Source: Leptospira neocaledonica (GTDB lineage: Bacteria > Spirochaetota > Leptospiria > Leptospirales > Leptospiraceae). From it: a stretch of DNA of 64,000 nt. Within the stretch, counting starts at the first letter, position 1; each line of letters starts with the position of its first letter. The stretch is from assembly GCF_002812205.1 (NCBI RefSeq), contig NZ_NPEA01000003.1:393807-457806 (forward strand), written 5' to 3'. Positions 41,234-50,235 of this stretch are shown in pieces. The position numbers and the translations under genes are program-made. The notes under the pieces are model-generated. The model was not told the DNA's origin. It saw only the letters and a list, made by a program, of their open reading frames with translations, and ran no database searches.

Positions 41234-43036
41234 ATGAAGAGAATCATCATCCGGGGTGTATATACTCTGGTAATCATCGGACTTCTCGGCGGGTCATTCG
41301 TGGCTTGTAGCGATAAGTCCTCGTCGAACGGAGCGGAGCTAGGAATTCTTTCTAGTCTTCTTCCTTCTAAAAGCGGAAATGGATCTAAGTTACTTAGCAC
41401 AGCCAGCACTTATTTTCATAACGAGATTTTTCCTCCACATTGGTTGAATTGGACCACTGATGGTGCAAACCCAATTGAAACAGGACCTACTTTCTTAACT
41501 CGCGGTTTGAAATGTAGCGGCCGTTATTGCGATGATGTAAACCTTCTCGCAAGCGAATCCGGATACACTCAAACCAATAGTTGGTGGACAGATTGGTTTT
41601 CGGAAGAAGGTACCAATTATCGTGTTTGTGATAATAATGCTTTCGTGACCGGTATCAAATGTTCCGGAAGTTATTGTGATAACGTTTCCTTAAAATGTTC
41701 TCAATTAAACAATAACGGTGTTAGAACGGGATGTTATTGGACTTCCGGGATTTCTGAAGAAGACGGTGGAAAATTCGTAGCTCCTGAATCTATGTATATC
41801 GCTGGTGCAAGTTGTAACGGTCGCTATTGCGATAGTATGAGTTTATATCTTTGCCAAGCTGATAACGGTGGACCAAATGTTGATCAGGATGCACTTGCAC
41901 AACAATTTGCACCTCGTTTGAGATTCGATCAAGAGACTACTACAGGTTCCGGAGATTCTGGAAAATGTTTTACTAGTGATCCTCAGACTTATTACACTCA
42001 AAGAGCTGCTGGAGTTGCTCCACAAGATCTTTGTAATAAAGATTATTCTACAATTTCAAATAACCAAGTTCCTATTTTCTATGAAACTTCTCTTGTTGGA
42101 ACGAATGCAGTTCTGATTAGATACTGGTTCTTCTATGCTTGGCAAAGTACTTGTTTCTTAAGTTTTGGAAGCCACGCGGCTGACTGGGAAGGAATGAGCG
42201 TCCTAGTAGTGAACGGACAAATGAAACGAGTTGCTTGGTCTCAACACTCCGGCTGGTATTCTAAAGAAGCTGGTAACTTTGAAGTAGCGAACGGTACTCA
42301 CCCGGTTGCATACGTTGGTAAAAACGCACATGGATCTTTCCATGATGACGGTGGATCCGGCGGATGTTTATACTTCGAAGATTTCAGAAATCCAGGTGGA
42401 AACGACTATCATCAAGACACTTGGAACAACCTTGTTCGATTGAGAAGAGGTGGAGATGCTCCGAGCTGGATGAATTGCCAAGGAAGCGGATGTTTCGACG
42501 GAATTGGACACCCAATGGAAAGAGGAGACTGGCGTTCTAACGCGGGTTGCGGATCTGACGGTTGTGGTAAATCTTCCGTGGGAGGAAACATTCCTTTCGT
42601 AAACGATCCAAATGGTTCTGAGTATTCAGCGATCTCGGCAAAACATAGCGGCAAAGTGATCGATGTTCCAGGCATCAGTACTGCTGACGGAGTAAATCTT
42701 TACCAATGGACAAACGTAGGCCAAGATAACCAAAGATGGACACTCGAATCCACAGGTGACGGATACTTCAAGTTTATCGCAAAACATAGCGGCAAATGTT
42801 TCGATGTGAAGGGAGGATCTACTGCAGCAGGAATGAATGTGATTCAATATTCTTGCGGTGGGGGAAACAACCAAAGATTCCAACTGCTCTCTTATGGAGA
42901 CGGATTCTTTGCTCTTCAAGCAAAACATAGCAGCCAATGTTTGGATATTGCTGGTGGCGCGACTGGAGACGGAGGTCTCTTGATCCAATGGCCTTGTGCT
43001 TGGACTGATAACGAAAAGTTCCAGTTCTTGCGCTAA
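41234..43036 (+). CDS. Lipoprotein with Cys repeats, Vps62-like core and ricin-type lectin domain
   Basis: The 600-residue protein has a signal peptide ending FVAC (Cys25) and three copies of a Cys motif near 91-104, 140-153 and 190-204 (for example GLKCSGRYCDDVNL, GIKCSGSYCDNVSL, GASCNGRYCDSMSL). A core (about 215-450) has YWFFYAWQ, SHAADWEGMSVLVV, WSQHSGWY and HPVAYVGKNAHGSFHD, resembling the Vps62/DUF946-type fold. The C-terminal 138 residues are a ricin-B beta-trefoil with three QxW-type sites (NQRW, NQRF, NEKF). It is probably surface or exported and binds glycans. The role is unknown; toxin-like or degradative function is possible. The SD (GAGGG) is good. Confidence 0.8.
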   Translation: MKRIIIRGVYTLVIIGLLGGSFVACSDKSSSNGAELGILSSLLPSKSGNGSKLLSTASTYFHNEIFPPHWLNWTTDGANPIETGPTFLTRGLKCSGRYCDDVNLLASESGYTQTNSWWTDWFSEEGTNYRVCDNNAFVTGIKCSGSYCDNVSLKCSQLNNNGVRTGCYWTSGISEEDGGKFVAPESMYIAGASCNGRYCDSMSLYLCQADNGGPNVDQDALAQQFAPRLRFDQETTTGSGDSGKCFTSDPQTYYTQRAAGVAPQDLCNKDYSTISNNQVPIFYETSLVGTNAVLIRYWFFYAWQSTCFLSFGSHAADWEGMSVLVVNGQMKRVAWSQHSGWYSKEAGNFEVANGTHPVAYVGKNAHGSFHDDGGSGGCLYFEDFRNPGGNDYHQDTWNNLVRLRRGGDAPSWMNCQGSGCFDGIGHPMERGDWRSNAGCGSDGCGKSSVGGNIPFVNDPNGSEYSAISAKHSGKVIDVPGISTADGVNLYQWTNVGQDNQRWTLESTGDGYFKFIAKHSGKCFDVKGGSTAAGMNVIQYSCGGGNNQRFQLLSYGDGFFALQAKHSSQCLDIAGGATGDGGLLIQWPCAWTDNEKFQFLR

Positions 43037-43076
43037 AATTACCTGGCGGGGAAACCGTCACGTAATCTAAAAAGGT

Positions 43077-43107
43077 AAGGCTCTCGATTTTCGAGGGCCT
43101 TATTTTT
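43077..43107 (+). terminator. Rho-independent terminator after the lectin lipoprotein
   Basis: AAGGCTCTCGA-TTT-TCGAGGGCCTT forms an 11-bp stem (one G-T pair) with a 3-base loop, followed by ATTTTTT. Confidence 0.92.
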
Positions 43108-43178
43108 TCTGCTTCCGCAGAATCGGAATATCCCAAAAATTAGCAGAAATCCTTTTTTTCGGCCCGACTGAACTACAA

Positions 43179-43709
43179 ATGCAAGGTCTTTCCCAACAGG
43201 AATTCATTACTCTATACGAGTCCTGCAAAAATACTGTGTATCATTTCCTGCTTAAACTCTCAGGAAATCCCGAAATTGCCGAAGATTTGACTCAAGAGAC
43301 ATTTTTAAAGGCTTATGAAGTCATGGATCGTTTCGATTCCGAAAGAGGAAGTTTCTCCTCTTGGTCTTGCACGATCGCTAAAAACCTATATTTTAAACAT
43401 TTCAATCGTACAAAGAAGGAGACGGGGAACGTCTCAATTAATGTAGAGAACTTTCCGGAGCTCTCAGGGGGCAATCATGAGGATCCTCTGGAATTAGAGA
43501 AAAATTCTCTTAATTTAGCGTTAAAAGATGGGGTTTCCCGTCTTCCTGAGCCTGAAAAGAGTATAATATTACTGAAGGAAATCCAAAAGAAAACTCTCAA
43601 GGAGACTGCGGATGCTCTCGGAATTTCTGAGAGAACCGTTAGTCGTCGTTTGCTTAGTGCGTTCAGAATATTAAGAACGCATCTTGAAGCAGAAGGAATC
43701 GGACTATAA
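43179..43709 (+). CDS. ECF-type RNA polymerase sigma factor
   Basis: The 176-residue protein has region 2 (EIAEDLTQETFLKAYEVMDRF, RGSFSSWSCTIAKN) and region 4 (LPEPEKSIILLKEIQKKTLKETADALGISERTVSRRL), with no region 3, as in extracytoplasmic-function sigma factors. The next gene, separated by 1 base, encodes a membrane FecR-like protein that is the likely anti-sigma factor. The target promoters are not evident in the window. Confidence 0.93.
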   Translation: MQGLSQQEFITLYESCKNTVYHFLLKLSGNPEIAEDLTQETFLKAYEVMDRFDSERGSFSSWSCTIAKNLYFKHFNRTKKETGNVSINVENFPELSGGNHEDPLELEKNSLNLALKDGVSRLPEPEKSIILLKEIQKKTLKETADALGISERTVSRRLLSAFRILRTHLEAEGIGL

Positions 43710-43710
43710 G

Positions 43711-45096
43711 ATGGCATTAGATACCCAACAGTCAAATAGTTTCGAAGACTTGCTAGAGTTATATCTTTCTGGTGAGCTTGATGCTGCCGGGAAAAAACAA
43801 CTTTTGGAGATTGTATTAAAGGAACCTGAAAGAGCAGCAGAATACCGAAAAATTACCCAGATCCAATCACAACTCAGAACGTCTAGTGCGTCTCAGGAGT
43901 TAAAAAACCTTTCTCCTCAGACTTCTTCTAAAAAAGTCCTCCCTTTCCTTAAACCGGCGATCTATTTCGCAGCTGCGGCTTTGGTATTTGCAATATTTGG
44001 AATATACTTCTATAAGGGTTCTCAAATCAAAAAAGGAGAAGCTACTTTAGATAAGTTCACTTACTCGTATGGAGATTGTTCTATCGAGGGTAAAACTTCT
44101 CAGGCCGGAGAAGATGTATCTGGCAAAAGGATCGTATCCGGAAAATCCTCCCTATGTGATGTCCAGTTAGAAGGAGAAAAGAGCGTGTCTCTTAGAGCTC
44201 TCCCTGATACAGACTTCACTGCGGAACGTAAAGAAAAAGAGATCCATGTATCTCTTGGATACGGTACTATTCTTCTGGATAGCCAAGGTCCTAAGGATGC
44301 AGAAAGTATTTCTATCGGTTCTGATGATTTCAAATTGATTTTAGAAGGAACTAAGGTTTCGGTCAATAAAGGACAAGCTGACTCTTCTCTCTCCGTAAAA
44401 GTATTAGAAGGAAAAGTCAGATTAGAATCTGGTGGCGCGATCTTTTGGGAATCTGTTTCTAGTTGGTTGACCAAAGAAGAAATTGCTCTACTCGCAAAAG
44501 AATATCCGATCTTATTTGATAAACAGCAACTAACGATAGAGTCGGGACAACAGCTTGCTTGGAAAGGATTCTCACCCGCAAGAATGAAAGGCCTAAAGAA
44601 GATTGAAGATTCGATCAAGGCCAGTAAAAAGTCCCAGCCTAGCGCTCAACTTGATGAAACTCTAATCAAAAGTCTAAAACCTCATGTGGATTCTCTTCCA
44701 AAGGATCCGTTCCTAATATCTCCTAAAGAGCTTAAGAATTCTCTCAAAAAAATACTTCCGGACGAAAAAGCAGATCTGGAAAGAAAGTTTGCGAGTATGG
44801 TCCGTTTCCCACCAAAGGATCTGAAAGAAAGAGAACAACTGATGGAGTTGGTCAAGAAGGTAGATAAGGCATCTATCACGGATATCTTAAACGGTAAAGG
44901 TCCGGGAGCCCCTGGTACTCCAGGCGTTCCTGGTGCTTCAAATACACTCTCTCAAGAAATTCGTATTCTTTATTTAAAAGACGGGTCTACGGAAAGAGGA
45001 GTGATCTATCAGCAAGATAGCTTCTACGTTGTAATAAGACCCGATGGGAATTTGATCATTCCAGTAGATGCGGTAGAAAAAATAGAGTCCGAATAA
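43711..45096 (+). CDS. FecR-like membrane protein, putative anti-sigma factor, with collagen-like repeat
   Basis: About 461 residues. The N-terminus (LLELYLSGELDAAGKKQLLEIVL) looks like a cytoplasmic anti-sigma segment without a clear zinc motif. One membrane helix (about 80-100) is followed by a FecR domain (about 115-270) and a helical, Lys-rich region. A short Gly-x-y run, GPGAPGTPGVPGA, precedes a final beta domain (LYLKDGSTERGVIYQ). It starts 1 base after the ECF sigma stop; a TTG at 43684 would overlap the sigma gene. It is inferred to hold the sigma factor and respond to an envelope signal. Confidence 0.82.
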   Translation: MALDTQQSNSFEDLLELYLSGELDAAGKKQLLEIVLKEPERAAEYRKITQIQSQLRTSSASQELKNLSPQTSSKKVLPFLKPAIYFAAAALVFAIFGIYFYKGSQIKKGEATLDKFTYSYGDCSIEGKTSQAGEDVSGKRIVSGKSSLCDVQLEGEKSVSLRALPDTDFTAERKEKEIHVSLGYGTILLDSQGPKDAESISIGSDDFKLILEGTKVSVNKGQADSSLSVKVLEGKVRLESGGAIFWESVSSWLTKEEIALLAKEYPILFDKQQLTIESGQQLAWKGFSPARMKGLKKIEDSIKASKKSQPSAQLDETLIKSLKPHVDSLPKDPFLISPKELKNSLKKILPDEKADLERKFASMVRFPPKDLKEREQLMELVKKVDKASITDILNGKGPGAPGTPGVPGASNTLSQEIRILYLKDGSTERGVIYQQDSFYVVIRPDGNLIIPVDAVEKIESE

Positions 45097-45166
45097 TCTA
45101 AGCAACGTCGTGCTATTGCATGGCCGCCGCTACTGCGATTTACAATAAGTACCTATAGTTCGCGTC

Positions 45167-45850
45167 TTAACTTTTGGCATTCTTCTTCCAAAACTGAAGA
45201 TATAATAGAGTAAATAAGATCGTTCCCAGGCCTTGCAGCCAAAGTATATAAATAGGCCAAGGACCTAAATAATCCATTAAAGAACCTGCTGCGGATTTTT
45301 CTCTCATATATCCGTAATTTGCGTCCAACCCGAAATCTACTACCAAGGCAACGGCAACATAAATCTGGCTATAAAGAACAGACCGAAGCACCGCTCCTTT
45401 TCTGGGGGTTAACTCTAAACCGAATACAACATAAAGCGCCGAAATCACCAAACCGGAATGAGCTATGAAGAATATAAAAAAGTAAATATGAGGGAATGTT
45501 ACGGAAAGATCCGGGGTGATCACTCCTTGCATAGAACCTGCGATCACCCAAAAATAAGAAAGTTCAGCAAGGGTTCTATTTCGAGTAAAAAGTGCCAGAG
45601 AAGTTACGATTGCAGACCAATTACAAAATTCCATAGGCAAATCATAACGTATCTGCCAATAGCCTGAATTAATCCTATATATTACATAAACGCAATAGTT
45701 TAAAAGAAGAATGGCGCCAAGTGTGTAACCGATCGTGTTTTTGATTTTAGAGGAAGCGAACTTCTTGCCGAAGTAGGGCAGAGCAAAACCAAGGAACGCA
45801 GTAAGAAAAAGAATAATAAAATGGAGAGGGCTCCAATGTTCGAATCTCAT
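45167..45850 (-). CDS. YwaF/TIGR02206-type membrane protein
   Basis: The 227-residue product is an integral membrane protein with six to seven hydrophobic segments. The family pattern is visible: FEHWSPLHFIILFL at the N-terminus, LPMEFCNWSAIV in the middle, and GYMREKSAAGSLMDYLGPWPIYI near the end. Proteins of this type are found in many bacteria and have no firm function. It is transcribed alone on the minus strand between the FecR gene (convergent) and the thioesterase gene. Confidence 0.85.
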   Translation of the reverse strand: MRFEHWSPLHFIILFLTAFLGFALPYFGKKFASSKIKNTIGYTLGAILLLNYCVYVIYRINSGYWQIRYDLPMEFCNWSAIVTSLALFTRNRTLAELSYFWVIAGSMQGVITPDLSVTFPHIYFFIFFIAHSGLVISALYVVFGLELTPRKGAVLRSVLYSQIYVAVALVVDFGLDANYGYMREKSAAGSLMDYLGPWPIYILWLQGLGTILFTLLYLQFWKKNAKS

Positions 45851-45895
45851 CGAAGATACCCTCTCCTTACGTTAGAGAAATTTCAAATCATAAAT

Positions 45896-46720
45896 TCAAT
45901 CAAAGATCGGCTTATTTTTCACGCTAAAGATCATTTTCATTTCTTCTTCGGTGAATTGGTGAGGTCTTTTTCTTTTTAGATCCATAAAGAGTCCGTTCAC
46001 TAAAGAACTTAGGATTAATTTTTGCGTCTTTTTGGAGAACACATCATGACGGAATGCCAATCTGTTCTTTTCCGCTTTTTGATAAACGGTTACTATCACA
46101 AAGTCATCTGGAAAACCCATTGAATCGAAATACTTTAATTCTGCTTTGTAGACTACTGGGCCGATTCCTTTTGCCTGCAATGCATGTAGATCCAATCCGC
46201 ATTGATAAGAAGAACGGATCCTTGCGTCGTCTAGATAATACTGGATGGTTTCTAGATTTACTTTACCGTCCGGGTTCATTTCTGCCCAGCCTACGCTGAT
46301 CGGATGATAGAATGCATACGGATAATTTTCTTCAGAATAGAAAACTTCTTCCGAATCGTCAAAAAGGCTCAATACGAATCTTGCCTTACAGACCAATGTA
46401 GAATCGGAGGAACGGAAAATTTCCTGCATAATCTCTGTGGATTCAGGATCAGAATGAAGAATATCCGTAGTAACGACTGCATCTTCCGGATATTTGAGTT
46501 CTGCTTTGTATTCTATCTCGCATAGGCGAACTATTAAGCGATCCGAACTTAAAATTGTTTCCCCTTCTTCTTTTAAGAGTTGGAAGGTTTTGATCCTTGC
46601 TTCTTCGAAATAACTTTGGTAGGTCCCGTTGTTTACATGTCCGTTTACGTCTATATCCGATTTACGAACGGGGATGGCGAAAGATGTGATAATCTTATCC
46701 GTTTTTTCCATGAGCCTCAT
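45896..46720 (-). CDS. Double-hotdog acyl thioesterase-like protein
   Basis: The 274-residue protein has two hotdog folds: about 10-130 (SDIDVNGHVNNGTYQSYFEEARI, a thioesterase-type active-site helix) and about 140-265 (VGWAEMNPDGKVNLETIQYYLDDARI). This resembles acyl-ACP/acyl-CoA thioesterases. GGAGG lies 6 bases ahead of the ATG at 46720, supporting that start. It diverges from a TetR gene; two matching operator candidates lie between them, so it is probably the direct target of that repressor. Confidence 0.82.
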   Translation of the reverse strand: MRLMEKTDKIITSFAIPVRKSDIDVNGHVNNGTYQSYFEEARIKTFQLLKEEGETILSSDRLIVRLCEIEYKAELKYPEDAVVTTDILHSDPESTEIMQEIFRSSDSTLVCKARFVLSLFDDSEEVFYSEENYPYAFYHPISVGWAEMNPDGKVNLETIQYYLDDARIRSSYQCGLDLHALQAKGIGPVVYKAELKYFDSMGFPDDFVIVTVYQKAEKNRLAFRHDVFSKKTQKLILSSLVNGLFMDLKRKRPHQFTEEEMKMIFSVKNKPIFD

Positions 46721-46732
46721 TAAAAGCCTCCG

Positions 46733-46750
46733 GTAGACAAAGTGGTCTAC
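46733..46750. promoter_or_regulatory. TetR operator candidate 1 (GTAGAC-N6-GTCTAC)
   Basis: A 6-bp inverted repeat separated by 6 bases, adjacent to and overlapping by one base the thioesterase SD, so binding would block translation or transcription of that gene. It has the same architecture as operator 2. Confidence 0.75.
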
Positions 46751-46769
46751 TCCTCAGATTCCAGAATAA

Positions 46770-46799
46770 ATTGTGGTAGACAAATCAGTCTACCACAAT
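46770..46799. promoter_or_regulatory. TetR operator candidate 2 (12-bp perfect inverted repeat)
   Basis: ATTGTGGTAGAC-AAATCA-GTCTACCACAAT: perfect 12-bp arms with a 6-base spacer, 24 bases upstream of the TetR start codon. The core GTAGAC-N6-GTCTAC repeats in operator 1, 43 bases away. Confidence 0.88.
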
Positions 46800-46822
46800 T
46801 ATAATCAGAAGAGAAAAAAAAG

Positions 46823-47419
46823 ATGAGAATCCAAAAGGACTTAATTCGATCAGAAGATCCAGCCAAGGATAGGATCTTAAAAGCTGCTTTTAAATTATTC
46901 TATTCCAAAGGTTATCCAAATACCGGAATAAACGAAATTTTGGAAGAAGCCGGAGCCTTTAAGAAGAGTCTATATATTCACTTTCCTTCAAAAAGGGATC
47001 TGGGTAAGGCTTATCTTCTGGAACAAGAAGAAGCTATATTAGGTTTTGTTAAAAGGATTGCAAAAAGAGAAAAGAAATATTCGGACTTTATCAAGTCTTG
47101 GATGAAGATGCTGAGAAGGGGTTTGAAAAATACGTATATTTACGGCTGTCCTTATGCGAATTTATCCAACCAAACCCACGATGAACCTGAGATTTCCGAT
47201 TTTGTAAAAGTGGCATTGAACCGTTGGGTCGAGGATTTCGAACTTTGTTTAAAAGAAATCTCTTGGAGCTCAAGAAAGGTAAAAACTGAATCCGAGTTAA
47301 AGGAAATTTCAGAAAGTATTCTTTTTTATTACCAAGGTGCTCTACAATTGTATGGAATGTCCGGAGACTTCAAACATATCTATCGCTTAGAAAAAGAACT
47401 TTTGTCTTTAGACAGATAA
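46823..47419 (+). CDS. TetR-family transcriptional repressor
   Basis: The 198-residue protein has an N-terminal TetR HTH: ILKAAFKLFYSKGYPNTGINEILEEAG, followed by SLYIHFPSKRDLGKAYL. The C-terminal ligand domain has CPYANLSNQTHDEP, common in the YxaF/LmrA-type TetR subgroup. It is divergent from the double-hotdog thioesterase. Two copies of the same palindrome lie in the 102-base gap, so it probably represses both itself and the thioesterase and is released by a lipid-like ligand (inference). Confidence 0.9.
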   Translation: MRIQKDLIRSEDPAKDRILKAAFKLFYSKGYPNTGINEILEEAGAFKKSLYIHFPSKRDLGKAYLLEQEEAILGFVKRIAKREKKYSDFIKSWMKMLRRGLKNTYIYGCPYANLSNQTHDEPEISDFVKVALNRWVEDFELCLKEISWSSRKVKTESELKEISESILFYYQGALQLYGMSGDFKHIYRLEKELLSLDR

Positions 47420-47439
47420 TATTAGTTTTTTAAAATATA

Positions 47440-48036
47440 TTAATCCCAAATAGAATTAGCACATTCTACCAGATCTCCTGCGAAATAATGAGGAAAGGAA
47501 TAGGCTAATTTTCCAGTAACCGGATTTAGGTCTTTATATGAAACGGAATCTATCCTTAAAGTATCCGATTCATCCCTATATATTTTGAATTTCAAATGAA
47601 GTTTAAACTTATCCTTGCCGTATTTGAAACTTGTATTCCCTCTGCATGATTTAACACAACTATCGAATACCTCTTCGGGATTTCTGTTGGAACGAAGAGT
47701 ATGTGATTGTTCCTTACAATTGAAGGAGCATTCGTCAGGATCGGAAGGCTCGTATGGAAATTCGATAAGTACTTCTTTGTTTCCTTCGGTTTTATAAGAT
47801 CCGTGAATAACCGGCACTAATTCTCCCGGTCTCCTACTCCTCATTGTGGCTCCGGTAGGAGGGCTGAGGATCAATTCTAACCCGCTGATCTCTAGATATA
47901 GTTTGGATTCTATTTTGGGGAAATCTTTTTCCCAATTTAAACATACTACTTTGCTTTCCGACTGAGCTCCTAAGAAAAAAGGAAAACTAATTACGAAACA
48001 CAATAGAATGGAGAATGAGAACAACTTAACTTTCAT
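47440..48036 (-). CDS. Secreted Cys-containing protein of unknown function
   Basis: The 198-residue product has a classical signal peptide (about 1-24, ending FFLGAQ) with no lipobox Cys at the cleavage site. The mature part has seven cysteines, including a cluster ECSFNCKEQ and SCVKSCRG, which suggests disulfide bonds. No family is recognised. It is transcribed on the minus strand and ends 20 bp from the convergent TetR stop. Confidence 0.6.
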   Translation of the reverse strand: MKVKLFSFSILLCFVISFPFFLGAQSESKVVCLNWEKDFPKIESKLYLEISGLELILSPPTGATMRSRRPGELVPVIHGSYKTEGNKEVLIEFPYEPSDPDECSFNCKEQSHTLRSNRNPEEVFDSCVKSCRGNTSFKYGKDKFKLHLKFKIYRDESDTLRIDSVSYKDLNPVTGKLAYSFPHYFAGDLVECANSIWD

Positions 48037-48113
48037 TTGGCTCGAATATTATTTTATAATGATTTGGGAGAGTCTTCCAGCAGAAAAACTTGATTTTCAT
48101 TACGGATTTAGCA

Positions 48114-48770
48114 TTACTTATTGCTCTTAGCTTCCAATTTTCGAATGTCTTTTGAAAATTCGTCCAAAAGAGAAGAATCAAATTTTTTACTGCCTACTCT
48201 GTCTCGAACCTTTCCCCATAAAAATGCCGCGATATTGAGTTTGTTTTTGAGCGGAGAAGTTTTCGGATCGGAATGAAAATCTTTTACGAAACGATTCCAT
48301 CTTAGAACACGATCGTCAGGCCTTTCTTCCTTGGGAGGATTTTCGTACACCTTCAGAAGATCTTGGACAGACAGTTTTAGATTGCCGACCTTCTCCGCAT
48401 CCCGAACCGCTTCCGCCATTGCCTTGGTAAAACTGAACTTTTTGAGATCATAATATTCTCTGCAGAATTCCCTGAATTTGGAATCAAAACGAATTCCTTC
48501 CGGAATAATTTTGGATTTGAGAGTGATTTCTTTTTCAGTTTTATTCTTTCTGCGAACAGAACTAGAACCTTTTAAAAACTTTTCCTTTTTTAGAAATTTC
48601 TCTCTCCCTAATACTAAATACGATTTTAACCTTTCCTCCAACTCTGCTTTGGCACCTTTGGAAGAAATTTTTAAAGTCAGACAAATATCTTTTAACTCTT
48701 CTCTGTACCAATAGTAAGACTCGAATTCAGAGATGGTTTTGATTGTTTCGAAATTAGGACGAGATTTCAT
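48114..48770 (-). CDS. SAP-domain protein (DUF6434-like)
   Basis: The 218-residue protein has an N-terminal SAP-like helical motif (about 20-55: YREELKDICLTLKISSKGAKAELEERLKSYL), which usually binds DNA or RNA. A basic linker and a C-terminal domain (about 88-215) with FREFCREYYDLKKFSFTKAM follow, resembling the domain often paired with SAP in bacterial proteins. No enzymatic motif is evident. It is 15 bp after the Tag gene on the same strand. Confidence 0.65.
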   Translation of the reverse strand: MKSRPNFETIKTISEFESYYWYREELKDICLTLKISSKGAKAELEERLKSYLVLGREKFLKKEKFLKGSSSVRRKNKTEKEITLKSKIIPEGIRFDSKFREFCREYYDLKKFSFTKAMAEAVRDAEKVGNLKLSVQDLLKVYENPPKEERPDDRVLRWNRFVKDFHSDPKTSPLKNKLNIAAFLWGKVRDRVGSKKFDSSLLDEFSKDIRKLEAKSNK

Positions 48771-48785
48771 TATCAGGTTATCGAT

Positions 48786-49355
48786 CTATTTTCTCTTTTT
48801 GGAATTCCAAGCCGGCTTTGATTTTAAAGCTTTCTTATAGATGGGGCAGCCGGGTCCATGAGCTCCTTCTAAATATCCGGTACTCATTAAAAATTCGTTC
48901 ACTATTTCTCCACCCACGAACACGAAAGTTTTTTTGAATAGTTTAGTCCATTCTTCCAAGGATTTAGGATGATGAGAATTCAACCAATCTTGGAAGCTTC
49001 CGAATTCTTTTTGGAGCCCGATAATCACATTCGCATTATGAATGGCGGCATTTATTTTAAGTCTATTTCGAATGATCCCTGCATCGTTCATGAGCCGATC
49101 AAAATCTTTTTCGGAGAACTTTGAGATTTTTTTAATCGAGAAGTTTTTGTAAGCCTTGCGAAAGTTTTCTTTTTTTCGTAAGATCGTAGTCCATGAAAGA
49201 CCCGCCTGGTTGATCTCTAAAATGAGCCTGCCGAATAACTCATCATCCGAGTTTAAGGTAAAACCGTATTCTGTATCGTGATAGGTTTTGTTTTCGGGAT
49301 CTTGGTCCCTTGCAAGCGAAAGGACATATTGGCAATATTTTGTAAGAGAATTCAT
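48786..49355 (-). CDS. DNA-3-methyladenine glycosylase I family protein
   Basis: The 189-residue protein matches the Tag family: YHDTEYGFTLNSDDELFGRLILE, QAGLSWTTILRKKENFRKAY (with the catalytic-pocket region), the NDAGIIRNRLKINAAI helix and a C-terminal zinc-ligand segment GAHGPGCPIY. Tag removes 3-methyladenine from DNA in base excision repair. It lies upstream of the SAP gene and may be co-transcribed with it. Confidence 0.88.
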   Translation of the reverse strand: MNSLTKYCQYVLSLARDQDPENKTYHDTEYGFTLNSDDELFGRLILEINQAGLSWTTILRKKENFRKAYKNFSIKKISKFSEKDFDRLMNDAGIIRNRLKINAAIHNANVIIGLQKEFGSFQDWLNSHHPKSLEEWTKLFKKTFVFVGGEIVNEFLMSTGYLEGAHGPGCPIYKKALKSKPAWNSKKRK

Positions 49356-49469
49356 ATGATAAAAAGAAGGTAATCTAAAGAATTAAGTCACCTCTTACAA
49401 AAGAACAGGCAAGAAATTTTTTGAATTCTTCTCTTACCTGTTCGTAAAACTACAAAATGAGTATTCGGT

Positions 49470-50219
49470 CTAAAAACCGATCAACATTCCACCATCTACC
49501 CGAAGAGTTGCTCCGGTAATCCAATCCGCTTCCTCGGAAGAAAGGAATACAACTGCAGAGGCGACAGCTTCTTCCGGATTTCTTTTGATCTTTAAAGGAA
49601 TGGAATCCAAGATAGAATTTCTAATTTCTTCGGGAACATGTTCAGCAAAACGATTATTGATAAAACCGGAAGCAACACAGTTCACGGTAATATTTCTGGA
49701 AGCAAATTCTCTGGCCGCTGATTTGGTGAGAGCAAATAGCCCTGCCTTTGCAGAAGAATAATTTGCTTGCCCGGCATTTCCATAAAACCCGGAAACGGAT
49801 CCTATGTTTACGATCCTACCTGAACTTTTTTTTAACATAAACTTTGCCGCAGTTTGTATTCCGAAGAAGGCAGCTTTCAAATTTACCGAGTGTACCTTCT
49901 CCCATTTTTCTTCCGACATTCTCAAAAGAAGATCATCTTGAACGATGCCTGCATTATTAATCCAAATATCCAAAGCTCCGGTCTTCTCAATTGCGAATTC
50001 TGCCAATTCCTTGTTTTGATTTTTAGAAGTCACATCGCAAGTTTTCCAGAAAACTCCCTCAAGATTATATTTTGCTAATTCGTCTGCCGTTTCCTTACAA
50101 TTGGAATCTCCTAGATCCGAGAGGACGACCTTTGCCCCTCTCTCTAAGAACATTCTTGCGATCGTTTTACCTATGCCTCTAGCTGATCCGGTGATTACCG
50201 CAGTTTTACCTTCTAACAT
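49470..50219 (-). CDS. SDR oxidoreductase (FabG-like)
   Basis: The 249-residue protein is a classical short-chain dehydrogenase/reductase: TGSARGIGKTIAR (NAD(P)-binding), INNAGIVQDDLLLRM, the catalytic Ser region IGSVSGFYG and YSSAK (Tyr/Lys), and a C-terminal GATLRVDGGMLIGF. The pattern is FabG-like (3-oxoacyl-ACP reductase), but many paralogues use other substrates. A MarR operator candidate lies 17 bases upstream of its ATG, so MarR probably controls it. Confidence 0.9.
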   Translation of the reverse strand: MLEGKTAVITGSARGIGKTIARMFLERGAKVVLSDLGDSNCKETADELAKYNLEGVFWKTCDVTSKNQNKELAEFAIEKTGALDIWINNAGIVQDDLLLRMSEEKWEKVHSVNLKAAFFGIQTAAKFMLKKSSGRIVNIGSVSGFYGNAGQANYSSAKAGLFALTKSAAREFASRNITVNCVASGFINNRFAEHVPEEIRNSILDSIPLKIKRNPEEAVASAVVFLSSEEADWITGATLRVDGGMLIGF

Positions 50220-50235
50220 TGTCGTTCTCCTATTT

